Below, piece by piece: positions 15,602-22,878 of a DNA stretch of 57,223 nt (within the stretch, counting starts at the first letter, position 1; every line of letters begins with the position of its first letter). Location: positions 1 to 57,223 of the forward strand of contig METP01000048.1 of the NCBI GenBank assembly GCA_001771365.1, written 5' to 3'. The position numbers were made by a program, and so were the translations under genes. Below the pieces are notes generated by a model. The model did no database searches. It was not told the origin of the DNA and was given only the letters and a program-made list of their open reading frames with translations. The stretch is from a candidate division WOR-1 bacterium RIFCSPLOWO2_02_FULL_46_20 (GTDB lineage: Bacteria > Margulisbacteria > WOR-1 > O2-12-FULL-45-9).

Positions 15602-15691
15602 ATGGAAGTGGCTTTTGATCCTGAAAAATGCACCGCTTGTGAGCTATGTGTTAGAGCCTGTCCGCCGCGTGCGATCGAGGTACATTTTTAG
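15602..15691 (+). CDS. 29-residue single-cluster ferredoxin-like peptide
   Basis: A short frame with FDPEKCTACELCVRACPPRA: the CxxCxxCxxxCP motif of a [4Fe-4S] ferredoxin, complete with the conserved acidic residue before it and a beta-strand at each end. It is half of a normal two-cluster ferredoxin. The frame differs from that of the Rrf2 gene, 13 bases upstream, and no good ribosome site precedes the ATG at 15602. It may be a mini-ferredoxin or the conserved remnant of a larger Fe-S protein. Confidence 0.55.
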   Translation: MEVAFDPEKCTACELCVRACPPRAIEVHF

Positions 15692-15745
15692 TAAATAGCG
15701 CAACTTTTCGCCTGCTTATTACGATAATATACCTGGAGGATTGCC

Positions 15746-16138
15746 ATGAGCAACAAGGTACGGATTATTATTCTAATAGCCATTTTTATGCTTCTGCTTT
15801 CCCTGTCGTCTTCGACCAGGGAAACCGGTTTATCTAAGTATATTATAGTGAGCAAAGGTACGGTTATGGCTACTGCTTACAACTCTATGGTTGGCCAGAC
15901 AGACAGCACCCCCTGGATTACAGCTTCAGGGACCAGATGCCGCGAAGGGGTGGTAGCTGCAAATCACTTACCTATTGGCACGAAAATATTAATTGCAGGC
16001 TTTGGCAATAAGGTTTTTGTTGTTGAGGATAGAATGAACCAGAGATATAAGAAGCGCATTGATATTTGGATGAAAAGTTATAATAAAGCCCGCCAGTTTG
16101 GCAAACGCGAAATTACCTATTACGTGTTAAAGACCTAG
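15746..16138 (+). CDS. Secreted or anchored 3D-domain protein (double-psi beta-barrel)
   Basis: 130 residues. N-terminal hydrophobic segment (5-24), then a complete 3D domain: MATAYNSMVGQTDSTPWITA, VAANHLPIGTKILI and VVEDRMNQRYKKRIDIWM, with the three Asp that name the family. 3D domains occur in lytic transglycosylases such as MltA and in YocH/YabE-type cell-wall proteins. Here the domain stands alone. GGAGG precedes the start at good distance. A role in peptidoglycan turnover is likely but not shown. Confidence 0.8.
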   Translation: MSNKVRIIILIAIFMLLLSLSSSTRETGLSKYIIVSKGTVMATAYNSMVGQTDSTPWITASGTRCREGVVAANHLPIGTKILIAGFGNKVFVVEDRMNQRYKKRIDIWMKSYNKARQFGKREITYYVLKT

Positions 16139-16143
16139 TCCTC

Positions 16144-16172
16144 TTGCTTCTTTTTTTCTCTTCTAGTATTAT
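16144..16172 (+). promoter_or_regulatory. Promoter of larE, leaderless layout
   Basis: TTGCTT (16144-16149), 17-bp spacer, TATTAT (16167-16172), then only 6 bases to the ATG at 16179. Transcription would begin at or next to the A of the start codon, and no ribosome site precedes it. Confidence 0.55.
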
Positions 16173-16178
16173 AGGGAT

Positions 16179-16997
16179 ATGTTACACAAGCTAAGTAAAC
16201 TGCGCAGCCTCCTCGGAGAGTATAAAAAAACCTTGATCGCCTTTTCCGGTGGGGTGGACAGCACCTTCCTACTTAAAGTTGCCAGGGATACGCTTGGTGA
16301 AAATGTTCTGGCTGTTATTGCTGAATCCCCAACCTATCCCTCCGCTGAGGTGGCCTGGGCAAAGAAAATAAGTTTGGAGTTGGGAGTTCGGAGTTTGGTT
16401 ATTCAGACAGACGAATTTTCTGACGCTAATTTTGTAAATAACCCTAAAGAACGCTGCTATTATTGTAAAGAGGAACTGTTTTCAAAACTCCTTGAAATCG
16501 CCAAAGCAAACAACCTCAATTATGTTTTAGACGGGTCAAACGCCGACGATAAGTCTGATTATCGGCCTGGGACGCAAGCGAAGAATGAATTAGGAATAAA
16601 AAGCCCTCTCCAGGAAATAGGTTTTACCAAAGATGAGATAAGAGCTTGTTCTAAGGATCTTGGTTTGCCTACCTGGGACAAACCATCTTATGCGTGTTTA
16701 GCTTCGAGAATTCCTTATGGAACTAAAATAACGGAGGCTATCTTGAAACAGGTGGGAGAAGGGGAGAAGTTTTTAAGAGCCCTGGGTTTTAGCCAATTAA
16801 GAGTGAGACATCACGGGCCGGTGGCGCGCATTGAAGTAGAGCCAGAGGCTATTGCCGATGTTTTGGCTGGTGACACGCGTGATAAAATCACGCGAAAGTT
16901 TGAATCTTTGGGTTATACGTATGTATCTTTAGACCTAAAGGGTTATCGCACCGGCAGTATGAACGAAGTAATAATCTCTAACGACTCGAATTTATAA
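16179..16997 (+). CDS. larE: ATP-dependent sacrificial sulfur transferase, LarE family
   Basis: 272 residues of the PP-loop ATPase type. The ATP motif is FSGGVDSTF (22-30). The conserved Cys173 in KPSYACLASRIPYG corresponds to Cys176 of Lactobacillus plantarum LarE, whose sulfur is donated to make the nickel-pincer nucleotide cofactor of lactate racemase. Cys93 and Cys96 (RCYYC) are additional; some LarE proteins use three Cys and an Fe-S cluster for catalysis. No larA, larB or larC is in the window, so the acceptor here is unknown. It lies next to the Fe-S/sulfur operon. Confidence 0.85.
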   Translation: MLHKLSKLRSLLGEYKKTLIAFSGGVDSTFLLKVARDTLGENVLAVIAESPTYPSAEVAWAKKISLELGVRSLVIQTDEFSDANFVNNPKERCYYCKEELFSKLLEIAKANNLNYVLDGSNADDKSDYRPGTQAKNELGIKSPLQEIGFTKDEIRACSKDLGLPTWDKPSYACLASRIPYGTKITEAILKQVGEGEKFLRALGFSQLRVRHHGPVARIEVEPEAIADVLAGDTRDKITRKFESLGYTYVSLDLKGYRTGSMNEVIISNDSNL

Positions 16998-17070
16998 TTC
17001 TATATCTCTAACCCCTCTCTAACTTTCTTCAACTAATCTAAAACAGTTAGTGTTGTTTGAAGTAATAATA

Positions 17071-17103
17071 GTAGTTGACAAAATCTGTCAAGTATATTAT
17101 GAT
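17071..17103 (+). promoter_or_regulatory. IscR type-1-like operator overlapping the isc promoter
   Basis: Bases 17071-17095 match the 25-bp IscR type-1 consensus ATASYYGACTRWWWYAGTCRRSTAT at 22 positions; the visible dyad is TTGACA-AAATC-TGTCAA. The first TTGACA (17075-17080) is also the -35 of a promoter whose -10 is TATGAT (17098-17103, 17-bp spacer). The -10 ends 6 bases before the ATG at 17110, so the mRNA may be leaderless. This gives direct autoregulation of the isc operon by the IscR-like protein encoded next. Confidence 0.75.
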
Positions 17104-17109
17104 GGTAGC

Positions 17110-17520
17110 ATGAAGTTATCAACCAGGGGAAGATACGCGGCGTCAGCCATGTTTGATATGGCTTGTTATGCCGGAGGAGAGCCTATAACCGCCGCGGTAA
17201 TTGCCGAAAGACAAAAAATATCTTTAACTTATCTTGAGCAGTTGCTGAATAGATTGAGGAAGAGCGGATTGGTTGAAACGGTGAGGGGGCCGTCCGGCGG
17301 ATATCTGCTGGCCAGGAAGCCGTCACAGATCAGTATTGGAGATGTTGTGAGAGCGGCTGATGGTCCCATTGCTTTGGCTGATTGTGTTGGTAAAGCAACC
17401 CATTGTCACAAAAGCGGTTGTTGCTCAACACGTTCTCTGTGGAAAACGTTAAGTAATAAAGTTTCCAAAGTTTTGGACTCAACAACTCTGGCAGATCTTT
17501 GTAAGGAGGCGAAAAGATGA
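17110..17520 (+). CDS. iscR: Fe-S cluster regulator, IscR-like (Rrf2 family)
   Basis: 136 residues. MKLSTRGRYAASAMFDMA is the canonical IscR/Rrf2 start, which fixes the start at 17110 rather than at an upstream codon inside the promoter. The wing reads RGPSGGYLLA. The cluster loop ADCVGKATHCHKSGCC contributes Cys92, Cys99 and Cys104 (Cys105 extra), in the spacing of IscR. The end reads STTLADL. It overlaps iscS by ATGA. With a [2Fe-2S] cluster bound, IscR represses the isc operon; the operator just upstream supports that here. Confidence 0.85.
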   Translation: MKLSTRGRYAASAMFDMACYAGGEPITAAVIAERQKISLTYLEQLLNRLRKSGLVETVRGPSGGYLLARKPSQISIGDVVRAADGPIALADCVGKATHCHKSGCCSTRSLWKTLSNKVSKVLDSTTLADLCKEAKR

Positions 17521-18704
17521 AAAGAATATACCTTGATTACGCAGCCACGACCCCGACTCATTCGGATGTCTTTGCCGCTATGGAGCCATATTTTGGGGAA
17601 AAATTTGGTAATCCTTCCAGCATTCACTCCTTTGGCAGAGAAACCCGCTCGGCGGTAGAAAAAGCCAGGGAACAAGTGGCCGCCTTGATTTCTGCCAAAC
17701 CAGAAGAAATAGTTTTTACCTCCGGCGGCACAGAATCAAATAACTTTGCTTTAAACGGCATAGCCGAAATTAATAAAACAAAAGGGAATCATCTTATTAC
17801 TTCACGGATTGAGCATCCGGCAGTTTTGGAGCCTTGCCAGCACCTGGAAAAACAGGGTTTTGTCGTTACCTATCTACCCGTGGATAAAGATGGCTTGATT
17901 AATTCGGATGATGTAAAAAAAGCGATTACTGATAAGACGATTCTTGTGTCGATTATGATGGCTAATAATGAGATTGGCGTGATAGAGCCCATTGAGGAGA
18001 TCAATCGGGTAATTAAGGATAAACTTGAGAAGCAGGGGCAGAAGATTTATTTTCACGTTGACGCGGTGCAGGCCTTTGGCGCGATTCCGATTGATGTCAA
18101 CAAGCTTGGAATGGATTTACTGTCCTGTTCCGGGCATAAGCTTTACGGGCCAAAGGGTGTCGGGGCTTTATATATAAGAAAAGGGACCCGTATTGCCGCT
18201 TTTATGCGCGGCGGACATCAAGAAAAGAATCGGCGCGCTTCTACTGAGAATGTTCCTGGCCTTGTCGGGTTTGGCAAAGCTTGCGAGCTGGCTTTGCGGG
18301 AGTTAGATTCAAGAGTAGAACATTTAACTGGTTTACGCGATAAGTTAATCAAAGGTTTGCTGGACAAAATTCCTGAGACACAATTGAATGGACACCCGAC
18401 CAGGCGTTTACCTAATAATGTGAATGTTTCTGTTAGATATATTGAAGGCGAATCTATGCTTTTGAACCTGGACATGGAGGGCATAGCTGCCTCAACCGGT
18501 TCTGCTTGCACTTCAGGCACACTTGATCCTTCACATGTGCTTTTGGCCATAGGGTTACCGCACGAAATCGCGCATGGTTCGGTTCGGTTCACACTCGGCC
18601 GATTAACAACACAAGAGGATATTGATCATGTTTTGGACGTTTTCCCAAAAATCGTAGAAAAACTTCGTGCAATGTCGCCGCTCTACAAAAAAGGGGGTAA
18701 GTGA
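17517..18704 (+). CDS. iscS: Cysteine desulfurase IscS
   Basis: 395 residues, class V aminotransferase fold. YLDYAATTPTH at the start, PLP-binding region SGGTESNNFALNG, HVDAVQAFG, the PLP lysine Lys208 in SCSGHKLYGPKG, and the catalytic Cys331 in STGSACTSG. It takes sulfur from L-cysteine as an enzyme persulfide. The acceptors are next door: IscU (directly downstream) for clusters, and MnmA for tRNA thiolation. Confidence 0.93.
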   Translation: MKRIYLDYAATTPTHSDVFAAMEPYFGEKFGNPSSIHSFGRETRSAVEKAREQVAALISAKPEEIVFTSGGTESNNFALNGIAEINKTKGNHLITSRIEHPAVLEPCQHLEKQGFVVTYLPVDKDGLINSDDVKKAITDKTILVSIMMANNEIGVIEPIEEINRVIKDKLEKQGQKIYFHVDAVQAFGAIPIDVNKLGMDLLSCSGHKLYGPKGVGALYIRKGTRIAAFMRGGHQEKNRRASTENVPGLVGFGKACELALRELDSRVEHLTGLRDKLIKGLLDKIPETQLNGHPTRRLPNNVNVSVRYIEGESMLLNLDMEGIAASTGSACTSGTLDPSHVLLAIGLPHEIAHGSVRFTLGRLTTQEDIDHVLDVFPKIVEKLRAMSPLYKKGGK

Positions 18705-18705
18705 A

Positions 18706-19140
18706 ATGGCTTCACCATATAGTGAAAAAGTAATGGATCATTTTCGTAATCCGCGGAATGTTGGGGAGATTGCCAATCCCGATGGGATAGGCAAGGTGGG
18801 CAACCCTGTTTGCGGCGATATTATGGAGATGTATATTAAAGTCAAAGATAACGTTATAACTGATGTAAAATTCAAAACCTTTGGCTGTGGCGCGGCTATT
18901 GCGACTTCTTCCATGGCAACAGAATTGATTAAAGGCAAAACTATTGAGGAGGCTTTGAACTTAACCAACAAAGCCGTGGCTGAAGCGTTGGATGGCCTGC
19001 CGCCGATTAAAATGCACTGTTCGGTCTTGGCCGAAGACGCGGTTAAAGGCGCAATAGATGATTATTTAAAGAAAACTACGGGCAAGGGGTTGCCAGGTTG
19101 GAAACCAAGAAACGAGGAAATACACGAGCATGGACATTAA
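18706..19140 (+). CDS. iscU: Fe-S cluster scaffold IscU/NifU-like
   Basis: 144 residues. Start at ATG 18706, one base after the iscS stop, with AAGGGGG as ribosome site. The scaffold ligands are Cys36 (NPVCGD), Cys61 (FGCGAAIA) and Cys105 (MHCSVLAED). YSEKVMDHFRNPRN at the N-terminus is typical. The C-terminal tail (GWKPRNEEIHEHGH) is longer than in E. coli IscU and resembles the form found in bacteria with isc systems of the Thermotoga/Deltaproteobacteria kind. It overlaps the permease gene by 11 bases. Confidence 0.92.
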   Translation: MASPYSEKVMDHFRNPRNVGEIANPDGIGKVGNPVCGDIMEMYIKVKDNVITDVKFKTFGCGAAIATSSMATELIKGKTIEEALNLTNKAVAEALDGLPPIKMHCSVLAEDAVKGAIDDYLKKTTGKGLPGWKPRNEEIHEHGH

Positions 19141-20032
19141 TGTTTTCTTTCAGACTATTGTTCACTATACTATAGATGTAGCGCCGGCTTTGGCGCTGGG
19201 TTTTTTTATTTCCGGTTTAATCCATGAGTTTTTGCCGGATGATTTTGTGGCTAAATATCTGGCCAAGAAGAATATTTTTTCAATCCTTTGGGCCACGTTG
19301 ATCGGCGTATTCCTGCCAGTTTGTTGCCTGGGCTCGCTGCCGGTCGCGGTTAGTTTTTATAAGAAGGGCGCGCGCTTGGGCCCAATCCTGGCCTTTATTG
19401 TGGCAACGCCAGCTACCTCGATAACAGCACTATTGTTGACTTATAAACTGCTCGGAGCAAAATTTACCGTGTTTATATTTTTTGCCGCAATTATTTTGGG
19501 CGTAATCATGGGGTTAATCGGTAATCTCTTTTCTTATGAGCCCAAAGCGGTTGGGAAAACAAAGAGCTGTTGCGTCGATGAATGTTCTGGAGATGTTTGT
19601 ACATGCGAGCGGCACCATTCGTTATTTAGTAAAATTAAATCTGTTTTTGTGTATGCTTTTTGGACAATGCCGCGAGATATTGGTAAGGAGATTCTTATCG
19701 GTTTATTCTTAGCTGCGCTGATTACTTCGATCGCGCCAATCGGCACACTTATTAAGCTTTATTTGGGCGGAGCTTTTGGTTATGTTTTTACCCTGGTGTT
19801 TGGTCTATTTATGTATTTGTGTTCAACCGGGTCTGTTCCCCTGGTTCATGCTTTTGTTAAGGCGGGAATGAATACAGGGGCTAGCATGCTGTTGCTCTTA
19901 GCCGGGCCGGTAACAAGTTTTGGCACAATGTTAGTGGTTAGAAAACAATTCGGTAATAAGATTTTGGCAGTTTATGTAATAACGATCTCTATTGTCGCCC
20001 TTATTTTGAGCTACGAGTTTTCGTTGATTTAA
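19130..20032 (+). CDS. Permease of the ArsP/SO_0444 (DUF318) family
   Basis: 300 residues with about eight helices in two repeats. The family motifs are VCCLGSLPVAVSFYKKGA and its second-half counterpart YLCSTGSVPLVHAFVKAG. The cytoplasmic loop carries SCCVDECSGDVCTCERHH (146-163), five Cys and two His, a probable metal site. Known relatives export organoarsenicals or are annotated as Cu/Zn efflux permeases. Its location inside the isc operon is unusual. It could protect Fe-S assembly from thiophilic metals, or move a sulfur or selenium species. Both are speculation. Confidence 0.75.
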   Translation: MDINVFFQTIVHYTIDVAPALALGFFISGLIHEFLPDDFVAKYLAKKNIFSILWATLIGVFLPVCCLGSLPVAVSFYKKGARLGPILAFIVATPATSITALLLTYKLLGAKFTVFIFFAAIILGVIMGLIGNLFSYEPKAVGKTKSCCVDECSGDVCTCERHHSLFSKIKSVFVYAFWTMPRDIGKEILIGLFLAALITSIAPIGTLIKLYLGGAFGYVFTLVFGLFMYLCSTGSVPLVHAFVKAGMNTGASMLLLLAGPVTSFGTMLVVRKQFGNKILAVYVITISIVALILSYEFSLI

Positions 20033-20033
20033 G

Positions 20034-21080
20034 GTGAAGACAAAAGTCCTCGTGGCCATGTCCGGCGGAGTAGATTCCTCAGTGGCAGCTGCGTTGTTAA
20101 AAGAGCAGGGGTACGATTTAGTTGGCGTGACGATGCAGGTGTGGCCCAACCAAGAGGCCTTTGGTGGTTGTTGTTCGCTGGAAGCGGTTGATGATGCAAA
20201 AGAAGTGGCGAATCGGTTGGAAATTCCTCACTACACCTTAAATTTTCGTGATATTTTTCAAAAACAAGTAATAGATAACTTTGTCGAAGAATATAAAAAC
20301 GGTAGAACACCCAACCCGTGCATTCGCTGCAACCAATTTATCAAGTTTGATTATCTAATGCAAAAAGCCAGAGAATTGGGGGCGAAAAAGGTGGCGACGG
20401 GGCATTACGCAAGAATAGAACGCAGGACGGATAAATATATTTTAAAAAAAGGAAGGGATCACAAAAAAGATCAAGCCTATGTTCTATATATGATGAATCA
20501 GAAAAGCCTGGCGCGGACGTTGTTTCCGCTAGGCGGGATGACCAAGGCTGACGTGAGAAAACTGGCCAAGAAAGATGGTTTGCCGGTGCACGATAAGGCG
20601 GAAAGTCAGGAAATCTGCTTTATTGAAGATGATAATTATGGCCGATTTTTAAAAGATGTTTGTCCTGAAGCAGTTAAGCCAGGGCCCATTGTTGATTTAA
20701 AAGGCAAGGTTGTTGGCCAGCACGAAGGAATTGCTTTCTACACTCTGGGGCAGAGGAAAGGAATTGGCGCGCATAAGGGTCAACCCAAGTATGTTGTGCG
20801 CCTTGATGTTCAAAATGATACCGTGGTCATTGGTGATCAAAATGATATTTTAGGCCGGGAGTTGCTGGCCACACAAGTTTCGTATGTGTCAGGGGAAGCG
20901 CCAGGCGAGCCTTTGCCGATTAAGGCGAAAATAAGATATAATTCACCCGAGGCCGAAGCGGTTTTATATCCAGACAATATGATTATATTCAAAGCCCCGC
21001 AGTTGGCGATAACACCCGGCCAGTCGGTGGTATTTTATAAAGGAGACGAAGTAATCGGTGGCGGAATCATTAGTTGCTAA
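20034..21080 (+). CDS. mnmA: tRNA-specific 2-thiouridylase MnmA
   Basis: 348 residues, GTG start one base after the permease stop with GGTG near it. PP-loop AMSGGVDSSVAAA (8-20); catalytic Cys96 (NPCIRC) and Cys195 (SQEICFIEDD); YTLGQRKGIG in the C-terminal barrel part. It puts sulfur on U34 of tRNA Lys, Glu and Gln, using sulfur relayed from IscS. Being in the same operon as iscS suits this. It overlaps nadA by 23 bases. Confidence 0.95.
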   Translation: MKTKVLVAMSGGVDSSVAAALLKEQGYDLVGVTMQVWPNQEAFGGCCSLEAVDDAKEVANRLEIPHYTLNFRDIFQKQVIDNFVEEYKNGRTPNPCIRCNQFIKFDYLMQKARELGAKKVATGHYARIERRTDKYILKKGRDHKKDQAYVLYMMNQKSLARTLFPLGGMTKADVRKLAKKDGLPVHDKAESQEICFIEDDNYGRFLKDVCPEAVKPGPIVDLKGKVVGQHEGIAFYTLGQRKGIGAHKGQPKYVVRLDVQNDTVVIGDQNDILGRELLATQVSYVSGEAPGEPLPIKAKIRYNSPEAEAVLYPDNMIIFKAPQLAITPGQSVVFYKGDEVIGGGIISC

Positions 21081-21975
21081 AATTCAAAAGCTTAAAAAGG
21101 AGCGCAACGCGGTAATTTTAGCGCACAATTATCAATTGCCGGAAGTTCAAGACATTGCTGATTATACAGGAGATTCTTTGGGTTTATCGATCGAAGCTTC
21201 AAAAACCAGGGCTGAGGTTATCGTATTTTGCGGGGTTAATTTTATGGCTGAAACCGCGGCTATTATCAGTCCCGGCAAGAAAGTTATTGTTCCGGAGATC
21301 AATGCCGGTTGTCCCATGGCGGATATGATTAATGTTGAAAAGTTAAAAGAGTTAAAAAATAAACATCCCAAGGCTAAAGTTGTCTGTTATGTTAATTCCG
21401 GTGCGGATATTAAGGCAGAATCAGATATTTGCTGCACTTCGGCCAATGCCGCAGAAATGGTTGACTCACTAAAAGATGCCAAAGAAATCATCTTTGTGCC
21501 GGATAAATTTTTGGGGCACTATATCTCAACCAGAGTAAAAGATAAGAAGTTTATCCTGTGGCAAGGGTTTTGTCCTACTCATGCCAAGATTTTGCCGGAA
21601 CATATTAAGGCAGCCAAAGAAGAACACCCTGATGCCGAAGTTCTAGTCCATCCGGAATGCCGGCCCGAAACAATTGCTTTGGCTGATCAAGCTTTATCAA
21701 CAGGTGGGATGCTTAAATATGTTAAAAAGAGCGGGGGAAAGGAATTTATCGTTGGGACTGAAGTCGGCATGCTTTATCCTTTACAAAAAGAAAGCCCGGT
21801 TAAAAGGTTTTATCCGGCATTAGAGCAAGCTATTTGCCCCAATATGAAGATGACTAACATGGAAAAGGTCTTATGGTCATTGGAGGACATGAAAACAGAG
21901 GTACAAGTACCAAAAGAAATCGCTGACAGGGCGCGTTTAGCAATCGATAGAATGCTTAGTGTATCGGGCCGATAG
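21058..21975 (+). CDS. nadA: Quinolinate synthase NadA
   Basis: 305 residues, GTG start inside mnmA. Repeated motif blocks of the three-fold NadA structure are visible: AHNYQLPEVQDIADYTGDSLGLS, INAGCPMADM, CCTSANAAEMV, HPECRPETIA and NMKMTNMEKV. The Cys in AGCPMAD, HPEC and ICPNMKM are the [4Fe-4S] ligands. NadA joins iminoaspartate and dihydroxyacetone phosphate to quinolinate in NAD synthesis. As an Fe-S enzyme needing ready cluster supply, it fits the isc operon. nadB and nadC are not in the window. Confidence 0.95.
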   Translation: MAESLVAKIQKLKKERNAVILAHNYQLPEVQDIADYTGDSLGLSIEASKTRAEVIVFCGVNFMAETAAIISPGKKVIVPEINAGCPMADMINVEKLKELKNKHPKAKVVCYVNSGADIKAESDICCTSANAAEMVDSLKDAKEIIFVPDKFLGHYISTRVKDKKFILWQGFCPTHAKILPEHIKAAKEEHPDAEVLVHPECRPETIALADQALSTGGMLKYVKKSGGKEFIVGTEVGMLYPLQKESPVKRFYPALEQAICPNMKMTNMEKVLWSLEDMKTEVQVPKEIADRARLAIDRMLSVSGR

Positions 21976-22378
21976 GTCCGCCGCTTTTCTTTTCTGTGCT
22001 GCGGGAACGTCTCTTTCTTAAGCCGCGTTCAACCAGCTCGTAAATCTCTTCCATTAAAAACGGTTTGCGCAGATATTCAAGAGCGCCCAGGGTAATGGCA
22101 TTAGCATGAGAAGATTCTGTGGCATAAGCAGTGACGATACAAACTTCAATAGTTGAATCAATTTCTTTGATTTTCTTTAAAACTTCAAGCCCATCCATGC
22201 CGGGCAGTTTATAGTCAACAAAAGCAAGATCAAACTGCTCTTTCTTTAGATTGGCAATGGCGGTGGGGCCATCCGGGAAAAGTTCTACTTCGTAATCCTT
22301 TATCATGAGAATCTGTTTGAATGATTCAAGTACTGAGGGCTCGTCATCCACGACCATAATTTTTACATTTTCTGCCAA
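21956..22378 (-). CDS. Stand-alone response regulator (receiver domain)
   Basis: 140 residues on the minus strand, TTG start at 22378 with TTGGAGG about 9 bases upstream. Acid residues VVDDEP (9-14), phospho-acceptor Asp55 (LAFVDYKLPGMDG), TAYATESS and the conserved Lys in YLRKPFLMEE are present. A basic C-terminal tail follows; no output domain. Its last 20 bases overlap the end of nadA in opposite orientation. The tail after about residue 126 (RRSRSTEKKSGGPIGPIH) is not part of the receiver fold. Confidence 0.85.
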   Translation of the reverse strand: MAENVKIMVVDDEPSVLESFKQILMIKDYEVELFPDGPTAIANLKKEQFDLAFVDYKLPGMDGLEVLKKIKEIDSTIEVCIVTAYATESSHANAITLGALEYLRKPFLMEEIYELVERGLRKRRSRSTEKKSGGPIGPIH

Positions 22379-22408
22379 AGTAACCAGCCTCCAAGATGTA
22401 TTTGTGAT

Positions 22409-22460
22409 ATTCTAGCACCGAGCCTATATTATTGCAAATAGATTTTAGTTATGTTATCCT
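22409..22460. promoter_or_regulatory. Two divergent promoters sharing one palindromic -35 hexamer
   Basis: TTGCAA at 22432-22437 is its own reverse complement. On the plus strand it is followed after 17 bp by TATCCT (22455-22460, with an upstream TG), 12 bases before the tRNA. On the minus strand it is followed after 17 bp by TAGAAT (22414 down to 22409, also with a TG one base upstream), which leads into the response regulator. Both promoters therefore have optimal spacing from the same six bases, so RNA polymerase can occupy only one at a time. Confidence 0.65.
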
Positions 22461-22472
22461 AAAAATCGTTAC

Positions 22473-22546
22473 GGCGGCATAGCTCAGCTGGTTAGAGCAA
22501 ACGGCTCATACCCGTTGTGTCCCTGGTTCGAATCCAGGTGCCGCCA
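22473..22546 (+). tRNA. tRNA with anticodon CAU (elongator Met, or Ile2)
   Basis: A complete 74-base cloverleaf without CCA: acceptor GGCGGCA/TGCCGCC (7 bp), D-stem GCTC/GAGC, anticodon stem AACGG/CCGTT with loop CTCATAC and anticodon CAT at 22507-22509, variable GTGTC, T-stem CCTGG/CCAGG with loop TTCGAAT, discriminator A. The G1-C72 pair excludes the initiator tRNA. Elongator Met and lysidine-modified Ile2 both have CAU. TilS, the enzyme that makes lysidine, is encoded 330 bases downstream, which makes Ile2 worth considering. Confidence 0.93.
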
Positions 22547-22558
22547 TTAGGAATTGTG

Positions 22559-22873
22559 ATGAAAGTAAGTATTGGCGATAGGTTGTTGTCAGCAGCGGCC
22601 TACCTTTTTGGTATTCCAGCTATGTATATTGTCTTAACTAAAAATAGGCAGCGCGGCTATGTGGGGTATCATGGGGCTCAGGCGTATCTGCTTTGGATTA
22701 TCTTTGTTCTCATTTTTTTTGTTACCAGAATAGGTATAGATTTGTTGTGGAGCCTGAAGTATCTACCGCAACTCGATTATATTGAAAGGGTTGCTGTTAT
22801 AATCATGGCTATTTATGCCCTGTCTCGCGGGTGGCAAAGTTTGTTGGGGAAGAACCTTAATATCCCGCATTAA
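22559..22873 (+). CDS. Small membrane protein, DUF4870/Tic20-like
   Basis: 104 residues starting at ATG 22559 (AGGA 7 bases upstream). The longer frame starting in the tRNA is not credible. The order is IGDRLLSAAAYLFGIPAMYIVL, a charged turn with GYVGYHGAQAYLLW, a strong helix IIFVLIFFVTRIGIDLLW and a last helix. The YHGAQA segment resembles the FHaxQa motif of DUF4870/Tic20-like small membrane proteins. Function unknown. Confidence 0.6.
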   Translation: MKVSIGDRLLSAAAYLFGIPAMYIVLTKNRQRGYVGYHGAQAYLLWIIFVLIFFVTRIGIDLLWSLKYLPQLDYIERVAVIIMAIYALSRGWQSLLGKNLNIPH

Positions 22874-22878
22874 TCTCC

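Noticed and set aside
16375-16398. GAGTT-rich direct repeats (units of 7-8 bases) in larE
   Set aside because: They encode a normal part of LarE (LELGVRSLVI) and are too short and imperfect to call a repeat element.
22517-22558. Upstream extension of the small membrane protein starting inside the tRNA
   Set aside because: The codons are tRNA sequence; the ATG at 22559 has a ribosome site and starts a sensible protein.
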